A stretch of 64,000 nt of DNA from Thalassotalea euphylliae (GTDB taxonomy: Bacteria; Pseudomonadota; Gammaproteobacteria; Enterobacterales; Alteromonadaceae), in the NCBI RefSeq assembly GCF_003390335.1, contig NZ_QUOU01000001.1, positions 1,302,001-1,366,000 of the forward strand, read 5' to 3'. The stretch's first letter is position 1. Every line of letters begins with the position of its first letter. The notes under the pieces are model-generated. The model did not search any database. It was not told the DNA's origin and saw nothing but the letters and a program-made list of their open reading frames with translations. The position numbers were made by a program, and so were the translations under genes. Positions 18,137 to 27,313 of this stretch are shown in pieces.

Positions 18137-19597
18137 CTACTCCTGTTGCAATTGATTAAATATTTGCTCAGGCTCGGTGTTATTTGAGTCGATTAAGCGA
18201 CTAACAATAAAACCAGCAACAAAAGCAACGATAAAGCCCGGCACGATTTCGTATAAGTCGAATATACCGCCGCTCAGTTGCTTCCATACCACCACTGTGA
18301 TGGCACCGCTGGCAATGGCGGCAATAGCGCCAAACTTATTAAATTTAGACCAAAACAAGGCCAGTATGACCGTTGGCCCAAATGCTGCCCCAAAGCCTGC
18401 CCAAGCATAGCTCACTAAATCAAGCACGCTACTTTCTGGATTTGTCGCAATCAAGGTCGAAATAATCGCGATTACCGCAAGTGACAGGCGCGACAGCCAA
18501 ACCAGCTCTTTTTCGCTGGCGTCACGCTTGCTGATGTGTTTGTAAAAATCTTCCACAATGACGCTTGAGCACACCAGTAATTGTGAATCGATGGTACTCA
18601 TGATCGCCGATAAAATGGCGGCGATAAGTAAACCTGCCAGCCAAGGGTTTAACACGGCAGAGGCGAGCTGTAAAAATACGGTTTCAGGATTTTCCAGTGG
18701 CTGGTCGGCAAAATAAGCAAGGCCAACTAGACCAACGGCTAGTGCGCCAGCAAGTGAAACGACCATCCAAACCATGGCAATGTTACGCGATGTCGGGATG
18801 TCGCTTGTCGAGCGAATTGCCATAAAGCGGCTGAGAATGTGTGGCTGGCCAAAATAACCTAATCCCCAAGCCATCAATGAAATAAAGCCTAACCAGGTAA
18901 AGTTTTTAAATAAATTGTCGTAATCGGGGTTAATGGCTGCAATGGCTGTTGTTGTTTGCTCTAGCCCGCCGAGCGCACTGATGGCGGCAATCGGCAGGAA
19001 AATAAGGGCGATCAACATCAAGCACCCTTGGAAAAAGTCAGTCCAGCTGACTGCTAAAAAGCCGCCGAGAAAAGTGTAAGTAACAATCACTAATGCACCA
19101 ACCACTAGTGCTTGCGTGTAATCAAGTCCAAACACTTTTTCAAATAAAATGGCGCCGCCAACTAAGCCTGATGATACGTAAAAGGTAAAAAACAAAAGAA
19201 TGGTGAGGGCAGAGATAAAGCGCAAAATATGTGATTTGTCGTTGAATCGATTCTCGAAAAACTCAGGCAATGTTAGGGAATCATTGGCGTTGGCGGTGAA
19301 CTGTCGCAGGCGAGGGGCGACAATAAGCCAGTTACAAAAAGCACCAATCACCAAGCCAACACCAATCCAAACTTCACTGGCACCCGAGAGGTAAATAGCG
19401 CCGGGTAGGCCAAGCAATAGCCAGCCACTCATATCCGATGCCCCTACGCTTAGCGCGGTAACGGCTGGCCCTAACTGGCGTCCGCCAAGAATGTAATCAC
19501 TCAAGGTGTCTGTTGCGCGATAGGCAATGAAGCCGATGGAAAGTATGGCTAGTAAGTAACCGATAAAGGTGACAAGGGTGGGAAGGGATGTTGTCAT
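18137..19597 (-). CDS. putP: sodium/proline symporter
   Basis: An SSS-family transporter of 486 residues with about 13 membrane segments that imports proline with Na+. The stretch ILGGRQLGPAVTALSVGASDMSGWLL, given here only in part as GASDMSGWLLLGLPGA, is nearly the PutP consensus. The segment FLAVSWTDFFQG also matches. I start at MTTSLPTLVTF (19597), which aligns with the E. coli N terminus; the longer frame to 19642 adds a polar stretch with no ribosome-binding site. No putA gene is nearby. Confidence 0.92.
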   Translation of the reverse strand: MTTSLPTLVTFIGYLLAILSIGFIAYRATDTLSDYILGGRQLGPAVTALSVGASDMSGWLLLGLPGAIYLSGASEVWIGVGLVIGAFCNWLIVAPRLRQFTANANDSLTLPEFFENRFNDKSHILRFISALTILLFFTFYVSSGLVGGAILFEKVFGLDYTQALVVGALVIVTYTFLGGFLAVSWTDFFQGCLMLIALIFLPIAAISALGGLEQTTTAIAAINPDYDNLFKNFTWLGFISLMAWGLGYFGQPHILSRFMAIRSTSDIPTSRNIAMVWMVVSLAGALAVGLVGLAYFADQPLENPETVFLQLASAVLNPWLAGLLIAAILSAIMSTIDSQLLVCSSVIVEDFYKHISKRDASEKELVWLSRLSLAVIAIISTLIATNPESSVLDLVSYAWAGFGAAFGPTVILALFWSKFNKFGAIAAIASGAITVVVWKQLSGGIFDLYEIVPGFIVAFVAGFIVSRLIDSNNTEPEQIFNQLQQE

Positions 19598-19720
19598 TAT
19601 ATTATTCTTGCTAGATGACTGATTATCCAGCCATGCTAACAAGAATCAAATGCCTGTTCCACTTTAGTCAACAATTGTGAATAGGCAAGAGTAAACAGAG
19701 GTTAACAACAGAGGGCTAGA

Positions 19721-20434
19721 CTAAATAGACCACTGAATATTTTTGTTAATATTCTCTTTCCATTGGTTGAGTGACTCTGTTTTATCACCAACGACAATCA
19801 CCTGGTTTTTGCCATGCTTAAATGACTTACCATTGAGTTTCTCATCGCTAAATGCTTCCGCAAACGCCACTTCGTCACGCTCAGGTACGATAAACACATT
19901 GACTGGCGATGATTCTCCTTGAAACACTAAATGTAAACTCTTAATGCCATCGAAACGGCAATAGTCAGCGGCGATAAGCTGGCCAATCATGTCGATAAAG
20001 TTACCGTCAAAGGTCGACATTTTGTTATTCAACGACGCCAACGTAATGTTTGCCGGCATATCATTGCTAAAATTATCTTGCTCGTAGTACACATGCGCCA
20101 TCGCGTAGTCACCTACGTTGTTATAGGCGCTTGAAAACTGCAGCATATTAACGGTTAAGCCAACGGCAAAAGCAACGGATGCTGCTAACGCCAAATGAAT
20201 ACGACTTTTGCGCTTTTGTTGCTGATGACTTGCCATCGCTTGACGCAAGATCAGCTTATTACTCAAATCCTCTGGTACAGGTACTTTTAGTGCTTGCGCT
20301 ATTTTACTGTCTAATTCCTCAATTTCTTGAGCAAATTGTGCGCGAGACTCATCCGCCTGCTTGGCAGCTAAAAATTCCGGATCCTGACTATTGGGTGCAG
20401 CATACAAATGTCGCCTAAACTGCAAATCATCCAC
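19721..20434 (-). CDS. DUF3379-like membrane protein, probable anti-sigma factor
   Basis: A 237-residue protein with a soluble N-terminal part (about 1-78), one membrane segment near 80-100 (ALAASVAFAVGLTVNM) and a C-terminal domain probably outside the membrane. Its start overlaps the end of the ECF sigma gene by 8 bp, the usual layout for a cognate anti-sigma factor. The DUF3379 assignment is from recall of Alteromonadales proteins with this shape and position. No zinc-binding HxxxCxxC motif is seen in the N terminus, so it is not a classical ZAS anti-sigma. Confidence 0.7.
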   Translation of the reverse strand: MDDLQFRRHLYAAPNSQDPEFLAAKQADESRAQFAQEIEELDSKIAQALKVPVPEDLSNKLILRQAMASHQQQKRKSRIHLALAASVAFAVGLTVNMLQFSSAYNNVGDYAMAHVYYEQDNFSNDMPANITLASLNNKMSTFDGNFIDMIGQLIAADYCRFDGIKSLHLVFQGESSPVNVFIVPERDEVAFAEAFSDEKLNGKSFKHGKNQVIVVGDKTESLNQWKENINKNIQWSI

Positions 20435-20993
20435 TATAGTTACCTCTTTTCACTGGTTCTTTGTCTAAAGCATCTTTGAGCTGATTGCGCGCTCTGAACA
20501 ACCGTGTCATGACAGTGTTCTTATTGAGCCCAAGCATTTCGGCGATATCTTCGCCACTAAACCCACCGATCACCTGAAGTACAAGTGGCTCACGGTATTC
20601 CTCTGGCATTTTTGCAATGCGCTCACGTAGCCAGTGGTTTTCGATTTCTTGCTCGGTACTGGTCGATAGGTGATCAGTAATCGATGCTTCTTCATATTCG
20701 CCCATGTCAAAACGTTTACGCTCGAAGCGGCGTGCATTTTCACGACGTAAAATAGTGATTAACCAAGACTTGGCGGCTTTTTCATCTTTCAATGAGTCTA
20801 ACGCACGCCAAGCTCTTAAAAAGGTTTCTTGCACTAGGTCTTCCGCTACTTGCTTGTCATGAGTTAACCAATACGCATAACGGAATAAATCGGTATGTAA
20901 CGCTTTAACTAAGGCTTCATATCTAACTTGTTTTGTACTCATGCTGGATGAGACCTTAGCAGTGGTTAAATTATTTCGAATTTTTTTTATCAT
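20427..20993 (-). CDS. ECF-subfamily RNA polymerase sigma factor
   Basis: This 188-residue sigma-70-family protein has region 2 at about 32-95 (FRYAYWLTHDKQVAEDLVQETFLRAWRAL, cited here as VAEDLVQETFLRAW). Region 4 lies at about 125-175, with the helix-turn-helix FSGEDIAEMLGLNKNTVMTR. It lacks region 1 and 3 domains, as ECF factors do. An inner start at 20942 (MSTKQVRY) is equally plausible; neither start has a strong ribosome-binding site. It is co-transcribed with the membrane protein at 19721, which probably restrains it. The inducing signal is unknown. Confidence 0.88.
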   Translation of the reverse strand: MIKKIRNNLTTAKVSSSMSTKQVRYEALVKALHTDLFRYAYWLTHDKQVAEDLVQETFLRAWRALDSLKDEKAAKSWLITILRRENARRFERKRFDMGEYEEASITDHLSTSTEQEIENHWLRERIAKMPEEYREPLVLQVIGGFSGEDIAEMLGLNKNTVMTRLFRARNQLKDALDKEPVKRGNYSG

Positions 20994-21061
20994 TGAGGAT
21001 CCGGACAGCTAGCGCCACTGAATATAGCGCTAGCTTAACCGGAACTTGCTTGATAAGACAG

Positions 21062-21085
21062 AAAAAAGTGCGCTAAAGCGCACCT
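21062..21085 (-). terminator. rho-independent terminator of the Bat operon
   Basis: The stem GTGCGC/GCGCAC with a four-base loop is followed on the minus strand by six T. It sits 23 bp past the stop of the BatD gene. Confidence 0.8.
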
Positions 21086-21107
21086 ATCCCATGCGAAAAA
21101 GAGTGTG

Positions 21108-22859
21108 TTATGGGTTTAATTGAGGTAACGCGTCAGCATTCTTTTGTTGTTGCTGTTTACTGATGCGATTGATAGCACTAACCAGTGCATTGCCTGACCA
21201 TGAACACGCTTGACCACTAAAGCAATAGCGCTGTAACTCGTCAATTGCTTCATTCAGCGCTGTGTCTTGGCTAACTTGTTTTAGCTCGGCGATGGTTTCA
21301 ACGGCTTTGCCTTTTTCATCTATAAATTGCTCAGATGCGCCGTTTACTTGATTAAACCAAGCAACGAGCAAGCCTATTGCCTTGTGACCGTCTTGTTGCT
21401 GGCAGGCGGCAATCAGCGCCAATTGTGCGTTGCTTACGGGCATGTTTTTTTCACTAATTTGCTTACTTTGGCTGTTCTTTCGCGCTCGGCGAGTCAGCTC
21501 TGTCGTTGCCCAAGCAAGGCTAGTCGCTATCCACAAACTCAAAAACACCCATTGTAGCCAATGCGCCTGATAAACAGTAACTGGCGCTGTGCTTGTTGAA
21601 GGTGCGCTGCCCGTTATTGGGTTTGAACTGGCATCGACACTTGCGATGGGGGCTGTATTGCCCTGTTCTCCAGGAAATGCTCCAGCAAATTCACCTGCTA
21701 CCACGTCAATGGTTTTGGCCGGTAATATCGCTTTTTCGATGCGCTTGGTAACTGTGTTAAACCAAGGAACTTCTAGCGCTGGCAAGGTGTATTGACCCGG
21801 TCTACTAATGACGATCGCAAAATTACTCACCGCTTGGCTGACATGGCGGCCATTTGCCGCATTAGCATGTGTGGTTTGCTGATCGGGGTAAATTTTAATC
21901 CCTTGCGGTGCCGTTAACTCGATATCGGGTAATTGCTCTTCGCTCACGCCAACCGCAGTTAAGGTGATGGTACGAGTGATTGGCTCACCAACGCGAAACG
22001 CTTCGCCTGAGGAAGTATCCGGTTGCCATTCTTCGTGCAGGGTTAGTAATTCGCTGGGTAACCAATGACCTGAAAAGCTTGCTGGCATGGGTTTTACGGT
22101 AATTGGCACTTCGTCACCTAAGACGCTAATGGCTTTACTTTCACCAAATGACATAAAGCTATTACGGCGACCCGATTGCATCATGATTTCACCGCTAAAC
22201 ATTGGTGATCGTAAGACAAACTCACCGCTTTGTTGTGGCGTCACCGAGAAGGTGCGCGTGATCACGCGATAACGCTTACCATTGACGCGGGTGTCAGATT
22301 CAGCATCTTTGCCCACTTGCACTATGGTTGCGCCTTCAAGCTCTGGCTCCGTTAAACTGCCACGCTTTAATTCGGCACCAATGTGAATGTTAACCGTCAA
22401 GGTCAGCATTTGTTGCACATACACTTCGGTATTAGACACTTGTGCTGTGATAAAAACATCGCGTTGTTGGCTCGCCGCTGGGTCATTGGCATCGAGCACA
22501 GTCAAGGTGATGGGATCGGTTTGCTGGTTTTCAATGGTCAGCGGCGGAATCGTGATATTGCCCATTCGACGGGGAATTAATAGCGTCTGCCACGTCGTGG
22601 TGCGAGTCGTGTTGAAATTAATCATGCTTGTTTGCGAACTCACTGACGTGCGACCGACAATAAAGTCAGCTAACAGCTTTGATGTATCAAGCGCGTTAGA
22701 GTCAACATCATCGTCTGCAACTATGGTAAGGACAACGGATTCTTTGACCGTGACCGGGTTTTTATCAACGCTTGCGGTGATTTTACTGAGCGCAAGGCTT
22801 GTTGGTGAAAAGCATAGTCCCACTGTTATCAAGGTCACTAGCCATAACATTCTTACCAC
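21108..22859 (-). CDS. BatD-like protein
   Basis: The 583-residue last gene of the Bat operon. It has an N-terminal signal peptide (LWLVTLITVGLCFSPTSLA), a large beta-rich periplasmic region with repeated immunoglobulin-like strands, a membrane segment near 432-450 (WLQWVFLSLWIATSLAWA) and a short cytoplasmic tail. BatD proteins accompany VWA proteins BatA/BatB and MoxR ATPases; they are linked to envelope stress or oxygen tolerance, but a biochemical role is not established. The GTG start overlaps the preceding stop; an ATG three codons inside (22850) is an alternative. Confidence 0.85.
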   Translation of the reverse strand: MVRMLWLVTLITVGLCFSPTSLALSKITASVDKNPVTVKESVVLTIVADDDVDSNALDTSKLLADFIVGRTSVSSQTSMINFNTTRTTTWQTLLIPRRMGNITIPPLTIENQQTDPITLTVLDANDPAASQQRDVFITAQVSNTEVYVQQMLTLTVNIHIGAELKRGSLTEPELEGATIVQVGKDAESDTRVNGKRYRVITRTFSVTPQQSGEFVLRSPMFSGEIMMQSGRRNSFMSFGESKAISVLGDEVPITVKPMPASFSGHWLPSELLTLHEEWQPDTSSGEAFRVGEPITRTITLTAVGVSEEQLPDIELTAPQGIKIYPDQQTTHANAANGRHVSQAVSNFAIVISRPGQYTLPALEVPWFNTVTKRIEKAILPAKTIDVVAGEFAGAFPGEQGNTAPIASVDASSNPITGSAPSTSTAPVTVYQAHWLQWVFLSLWIATSLAWATTELTRRARKNSQSKQISEKNMPVSNAQLALIAACQQQDGHKAIGLLVAWFNQVNGASEQFIDEKGKAVETIAELKQVSQDTALNEAIDELQRYCFSGQACSWSGNALVSAINRISKQQQQKNADALPQLNP

Positions 22860-24787
22860 TTTTTCTTAACTCCGTTATTTGAACCTTCTTGGCGTCTTTT
22901 TTGATATTCCAACTGCATTTTGTTACGTAGCAATAAGTACGGGTCGTCTGTGACTTTCTTGAGCAGTTGTTGATGTTTTTGCGCTTGCTCTTGATCTTGC
23001 GGGTCACCTAAGCTTCCTGCCTGAGCTTGTTGATTAGTCTCTTCGGGCGCTTGGCTTTGTTGTGCTTGCGGATCTCCTGCTTGCTCGTTTTCAGGCGTAT
23101 TTTCTGAATCCGATGGCTCCGGTTGCTGTGAGCCGCTATCAGGAGGTGATTGATCTTGCTGGCTATTGTTTTGCTCATTGTTTTCTTGAGCGTTGTTTTG
23201 CTGATCACTATTTTGCTGGGCGCTGTCCTGTTGGTCTGAACTCTGCTCGTTGTTTTGCTCAGCATCGCTTTGTTGATCTTGTTGGTTTTGCGATTGGTCG
23301 CCTTGGCTGTCATCACCTTGCTGTTGACTTTCCTTGTCTGAGCTATTGTCAGCGTTTTGCTCTGAGTCATTATCTGAGTTTTGCTGATTTTGTTGTTGGT
23401 TTTTCAACTCTTCAATCAATGCTTTGTTAGCTTTTGCATCGCTGTGTTCAGGTGACATCGCTAATGCTTGCTCATAGGCGTTAATCGCTTCGTCAAATTG
23501 CTGCATTTTAGCCAGCGCGTTGCCCTGATTGTAATAGCCTTGCGCACTGTCTAATTCAGCAAAGGCTTTTGCCGCTCCTTGAAAATCGCCGGCCTTGTAC
23601 ATAGCCGAGCCTTTCCACATGGGATCGTTAAACGTCTTGGCTGCTTGCTCGAATGCTTGCTGATCAAAGGCTTTTTGGCCTTGTTGATCTTTAGTTTGCC
23701 ACAGGCTTTGCCAGTCAAGCGCCAGCGCCTGCTCACTGGGGGTGAGTAGCAAAGCTGCTGGTAATAGCCCCAACAACACACCACGACGAAAATAGGGGAG
23801 TAGTAACAGCAACACGGCAACCAGCAAGTAAGGGCCAGCTTCTTGCCACTGGTCTCCTAAATTTTGATCACCTAAATTCTGCTCGCTGCTAGCTAATTCC
23901 TCCGGGCTCTCGTTTTTCTCTTGGGCGAGTTTGGCATTGTTAATTAACGCTTCGACGTCGGCGTTGTCATTGCGAATGGTTTGGTATTCGCCGCTACTTT
24001 TTCCTGCAACGCCATATAAATATTGATCTGAAAGTCTAGGCACGACAATTGCGCCGCGATCATCTTTGAGCAGCTCGCCGTTGGGTAATTTGATCGGCGC
24101 GCCTTGACGAGAGCCGATACCTAAAATATTCACTGTGTGCGGATATTGCGCTGACCAGTCGTTTAAGTCTCGAATATCCTCTTGGTCGATACCGTCGGTA
24201 AACCAATAAATATCCCCTTCGACGTGCCCAGCATTGGCTAGCATCTGCTGGGCAAGGTCGAGTGCTGCAAGTGGGTTACTGCCCAGCGCAGGCATTAGCT
24301 CTGGGCTAAGTGAAGGCAACAGTAACTTGATGTTATTGATATCTTGCGTTAGTGGGCTAATCACAAATGCATCGCCGGCGTAGGCCACTAAACCAATATC
24401 GCCTTCGTTAAGACTATCCAGTAAATCAACGGCCTTAAAGCGTGCACGCGTTAAACGGTTGGGTGATAAATCCGTTGCGTACATGGAATAAGACATATCC
24501 ATTACGATGACCGAACCTCGCTCAACCTGATACACTGGCTGTGGGAGCTTTTGCCAAGTCGGGCCTGCGAGCGCCAAAATGGCTAAAGCATACATTACAC
24601 AAGCAGGGATAACTGATAAGCCTTTGGATGGGCCACCTTGCTCCATCATTCTCGCGGCTAAATGTGGCGGTAAAATACTCGACCAACTGCTATGGCTTAC
24701 TTGCAGGCGCTTAATTAACCAAACGATGACGGGTAGCGCAATGAGTGCTAGTAGCCAAAGTGGTCGAATAAAATGAAACTCTGTCAT
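22853..24787 (-). CDS. VWA and TPR protein (BatB-BatC fusion) with Q/N/S-rich tail
   Basis: This 644-residue inner-membrane protein combines features usually split into BatB and BatC. Two N-terminal hydrophobic segments (about 8-26 and 58-78) precede a von Willebrand A domain (about 88-290) with MIDAS motif DMSYS and TDGID. Two more hydrophobic segments follow at about 320-360, then TPR-like helices near 385-475 (YYNQGNALAKMQQFDEAI). The tail from about 480 to 610 is almost entirely Q, N, S, D and E. It lies 2 bp after the BatA gene and overlaps the BatD gene. The tail may be disordered or a binding region. Confidence 0.87.
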   Translation of the reverse strand: MTEFHFIRPLWLLALIALPVIVWLIKRLQVSHSSWSSILPPHLAARMMEQGGPSKGLSVIPACVMYALAILALAGPTWQKLPQPVYQVERGSVIVMDMSYSMYATDLSPNRLTRARFKAVDLLDSLNEGDIGLVAYAGDAFVISPLTQDINNIKLLLPSLSPELMPALGSNPLAALDLAQQMLANAGHVEGDIYWFTDGIDQEDIRDLNDWSAQYPHTVNILGIGSRQGAPIKLPNGELLKDDRGAIVVPRLSDQYLYGVAGKSSGEYQTIRNDNADVEALINNAKLAQEKNESPEELASSEQNLGDQNLGDQWQEAGPYLLVAVLLLLLPYFRRGVLLGLLPAALLLTPSEQALALDWQSLWQTKDQQGQKAFDQQAFEQAAKTFNDPMWKGSAMYKAGDFQGAAKAFAELDSAQGYYNQGNALAKMQQFDEAINAYEQALAMSPEHSDAKANKALIEELKNQQQNQQNSDNDSEQNADNSSDKESQQQGDDSQGDQSQNQQDQQSDAEQNNEQSSDQQDSAQQNSDQQNNAQENNEQNNSQQDQSPPDSGSQQPEPSDSENTPENEQAGDPQAQQSQAPEETNQQAQAGSLGDPQDQEQAQKHQQLLKKVTDDPYLLLRNKMQLEYQKRRQEGSNNGVKKKW

Positions 24788-24789
24788 GG

Positions 24790-25806
24790 TTAAGCTTCCT
24801 TTTTTTCGCCAAGTAGCTGATTGAACCGTCTAGCATTTGGCAGATTAAGCCACAATAAATGCAATGTAGCGATAACCATGGCTAACCCCAACGGCCAGAA
24901 AAACAATGCAGTCAGTGGCCGCATTTGCTGCTGATCTTGCTCAACCGGCTCGAGCTGATCGAGTAGCTGATAAATTTGTGCCATTGATTCACTGTCGCGC
25001 GCGCGAAAATATCGGCCTCCAGTTTGCTCGGCAAGCTCGGTTAGGGTCTTTTCATCTAACTCGCTTGACGGGTTGACTTGGCGCATACCAAACAATGAGC
25101 GTTGGAGCATGACATCAGCGCCAATACCTATCGTGTAAATCGTTATGCCCTTAGCGACAGCCAGCTCTAATGCTTGCTCTGGGGTTATTTTTCCTGCGGT
25201 GTTTTGTCCATCGGTGAGTAACAGCAACACGCGGTTTGATTCTGCTTTTTGCTCAAAGCGCTTTACCGCCAAACCAATGGCATCGCCAATCGCTGTTTTT
25301 TGGCCGACCAAGCCGAGTACGGTTTCATCCAGCATTTGCCCCACTGTTTCGCGATCAAAAGTCATCGGGGTTTGCATGTAAGCGTCATCGCCAAACAGAA
25401 TCAGGCCAAGGCGATCACCAACACGGCGCTCAATAAAGTCGCCTAACAACACTTTGAGCATTTGTAATCGATTAACTGTGCTGCCGTTAAGGGACATGTC
25501 TTCAACGCGCATACTGCCCGATAAATCGACGGCAATCATCATTTCGCGCCCTTCGGTGGGAATATCAATGGGCTCACCTAGCCATTGTGGGCGACTGGCG
25601 GCAATCACTAATAAAATCCACACTAAACAAAGTACCGCGATGGAAAGTTTTTTACTGGTGTCGGTTTGCGCGCCAGCGTCTAACCCTGTAACCAGTGCAG
25701 GAACTTTGAGCGCAGCAACTTGTACTTGTCGTTTAGCGGGTAAAAAATACACCAGTAAAGGGAGTGGCAATGCGAGTAGTAAGTATGGCCAAGCAAAACT
25801 AATCAT
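24790..25806 (-). CDS. VWA-domain membrane protein (BatA-like)
   Basis: A 338-residue protein with hydrophobic segments at about 5-22 and 55-75, a von Willebrand A domain at about 85-285 with intact MIDAS DLSGSM and LLTDGQNT, and a C-terminal membrane segment near 305-325. BatA proteins are thought to work with the MoxR ATPase as a metal-dependent adaptor complex in the periplasm. Its start overlaps the end of the DUF4381 gene by 8 bp, showing tight operon organisation. Confidence 0.88.
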   Translation of the reverse strand: MISFAWPYLLLALPLPLLVYFLPAKRQVQVAALKVPALVTGLDAGAQTDTSKKLSIAVLCLVWILLVIAASRPQWLGEPIDIPTEGREMMIAVDLSGSMRVEDMSLNGSTVNRLQMLKVLLGDFIERRVGDRLGLILFGDDAYMQTPMTFDRETVGQMLDETVLGLVGQKTAIGDAIGLAVKRFEQKAESNRVLLLLTDGQNTAGKITPEQALELAVAKGITIYTIGIGADVMLQRSLFGMRQVNPSSELDEKTLTELAEQTGGRYFRARDSESMAQIYQLLDQLEPVEQDQQQMRPLTALFFWPLGLAMVIATLHLLWLNLPNARRFNQLLGEKKEA

Positions 25807-26308
25807 CTTGACCTCTAACAGCGTTGGTCTTCATTTTATTTGTATACGTTTTTTTGTGTGCCTTTGGAGCAGGCAGCGCATGGGTTAACCAAAAGCGAAT
25901 GGCTTGGTTAAAATCATTGAGGTTAATGTCGGCATTGGCTTGATAAATACCTGCGATATTTTCTGGCATTAGCTGGTCAAAACTGGCTTGTTTCTTAGGC
26001 GGCAAAGCCGCTACCAAGAAAGCTCGCAAGTTACTGCCGAATAGCTTAGCGGTATCTTGACGAGGGTAATAGCTGACCAAAGCAAGCTTGAGCAGTTGGC
26101 TACTGCTCGCTAAGGTGTCAGCGCTTGCAAGCGCTGCTAATAATTTTCGCTGCGTTTTTCGCACCTTGCGATAGCGCACCCATGCCATTACTGACCACAC
26201 ACAAAGGCTGATGGCGAGCACAAGTAATATCCACCAGCCTGGGGCAATAGGTAGATCGGATACTGGGGTGGGTAGATGGATATCTTTTAGTTGCGCTAAC
26301 GGATCCAT
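25799..26308 (-). CDS. DUF4381 small membrane protein
   Basis: A 169-residue protein with one membrane segment near 25-45 (APGWWILLVLAISLCVWSV) and a basic cytoplasmic domain rich in K/R. The opening LAQLKDIHLPTPVSDLPIAPGWW is typical of DUF4381 members; I cite IAPGWW as the key element. These occur between DUF58 and VWA genes in MoxR operons. The function is unknown. It overlaps both neighbours (by 13 bp with the DUF58 gene and 8 bp with the BatA gene). Confidence 0.82.
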   Translation of the reverse strand: MDPLAQLKDIHLPTPVSDLPIAPGWWILLVLAISLCVWSVMAWVRYRKVRKTQRKLLAALASADTLASSSQLLKLALVSYYPRQDTAKLFGSNLRAFLVAALPPKKQASFDQLMPENIAGIYQANADINLNDFNQAIRFWLTHALPAPKAHKKTYTNKMKTNAVRGQDD

Positions 26309-27303
26309 TGGTGCGCTCCGTCGATTAGCTGCTGTTCAAGTGATTCGCCTGCTGACAAGGTCAGTAACCGAGCGCCTGCTTGGCGAAATAGCTGCTGGCG
26401 CTCTGTCATTAAATCGCTCACTTTGTCGTGATAAGTTTGTGCTGCGTGTTGATCGCCCAAGGTGACTTGTTGGCGCTGGCTGCCATCGGTCATCGCCACG
26501 TTTAAACGTTGGGCTGAACTGGGTAAGGCAACTTCCAGCGGGTCAGTGATCAAGCAAACAATGAGCTCGCAATGGCGGCTTAATTGTGACAAGTGGCGAA
26601 CACTTTCGCTGCCAATGGCGTGACCATCGGTAATCAAATACACAAGGCTGCCCGGCTTAGACAACTGCCTTAGGCGCTGGCAATTTTGCGCAAACGCGGT
26701 GACAAAGTCATGTTCGGCTAGGTTGGTTTGCTCGTTGTAGCTTTGCGCATGCATGGCTTCGAGGTGGTGAAGGTAGTGCAGCACCCCTTGCTTGCGCGAT
26801 CTTGGCTTACACTCTTGGTGACTGGTTTCGTTAAATACCATACCACCTAAGCGATCACCGCGCGCTTTAGCATGCCAAGCCACCAAGGCGGCAATATGGG
26901 CAGCTTGTACAGACTTGCACAATAACTGGCTGCCAAAGAGCATGCTAGTACTGAGATCTGTGGCAATTAACACCGGGCGCTCAATTTCTTCGCGGTAAAG
27001 TTTGGTGTGCGTTTTCCCCGTGCGGGCCGTCACGCGCCAATCAATCGCGCGAATGTCGTCACCGTGCTGATAATGGCGAACTTCGTCAAACTCCATGCCT
27101 CGGCCTTTACTGCGCGATAAATAGTTACCCGACATACGTGAGGTTTGATTGCGCGAGGCCTTCAAGTCAATCAAGCTGGTTTTACTTTGATAACGCAACA
27201 ACTCGTCGATAGTGAGGGTTAGGCCATCACTTTTTAGCTCATTTAGCGTTTGCGTGAGTACGGCAAATTTGTCTGTGTCGCTTTGGCGACTGAACCATTT
27301 CAT
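26296..27303 (-). CDS. DUF58-domain protein
   Basis: This 335-residue protein carries the DUF58 signature YQHGDDIRAIDWRVTARTGK near 101-120, then TDLSTSM, a VWA-like MIDAS. Unlike many DUF58 proteins it has no clear membrane segment. It lies 10 bp after the MoxR gene. MoxR and DUF58 proteins almost always pair; the complex is suspected to act in cofactor insertion or envelope protein maturation, with no fixed reaction. Confidence 0.87.
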   Translation of the reverse strand: MKWFSRQSDTDKFAVLTQTLNELKSDGLTLTIDELLRYQSKTSLIDLKASRNQTSRMSGNYLSRSKGRGMEFDEVRHYQHGDDIRAIDWRVTARTGKTHTKLYREEIERPVLIATDLSTSMLFGSQLLCKSVQAAHIAALVAWHAKARGDRLGGMVFNETSHQECKPRSRKQGVLHYLHHLEAMHAQSYNEQTNLAEHDFVTAFAQNCQRLRQLSKPGSLVYLITDGHAIGSESVRHLSQLSRHCELIVCLITDPLEVALPSSAQRLNVAMTDGSQRQQVTLGDQHAAQTYHDKVSDLMTERQQLFRQAGARLLTLSAGESLEQQLIDGAHQWIR

Positions 27304-27313
27304 TGATCACCTA

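Noticed and set aside
22387..22869. 160-codon open frame antisense to the BatD gene
   Set aside because: It mirrors a tightly packed operon gene and has no ribosome-binding site.
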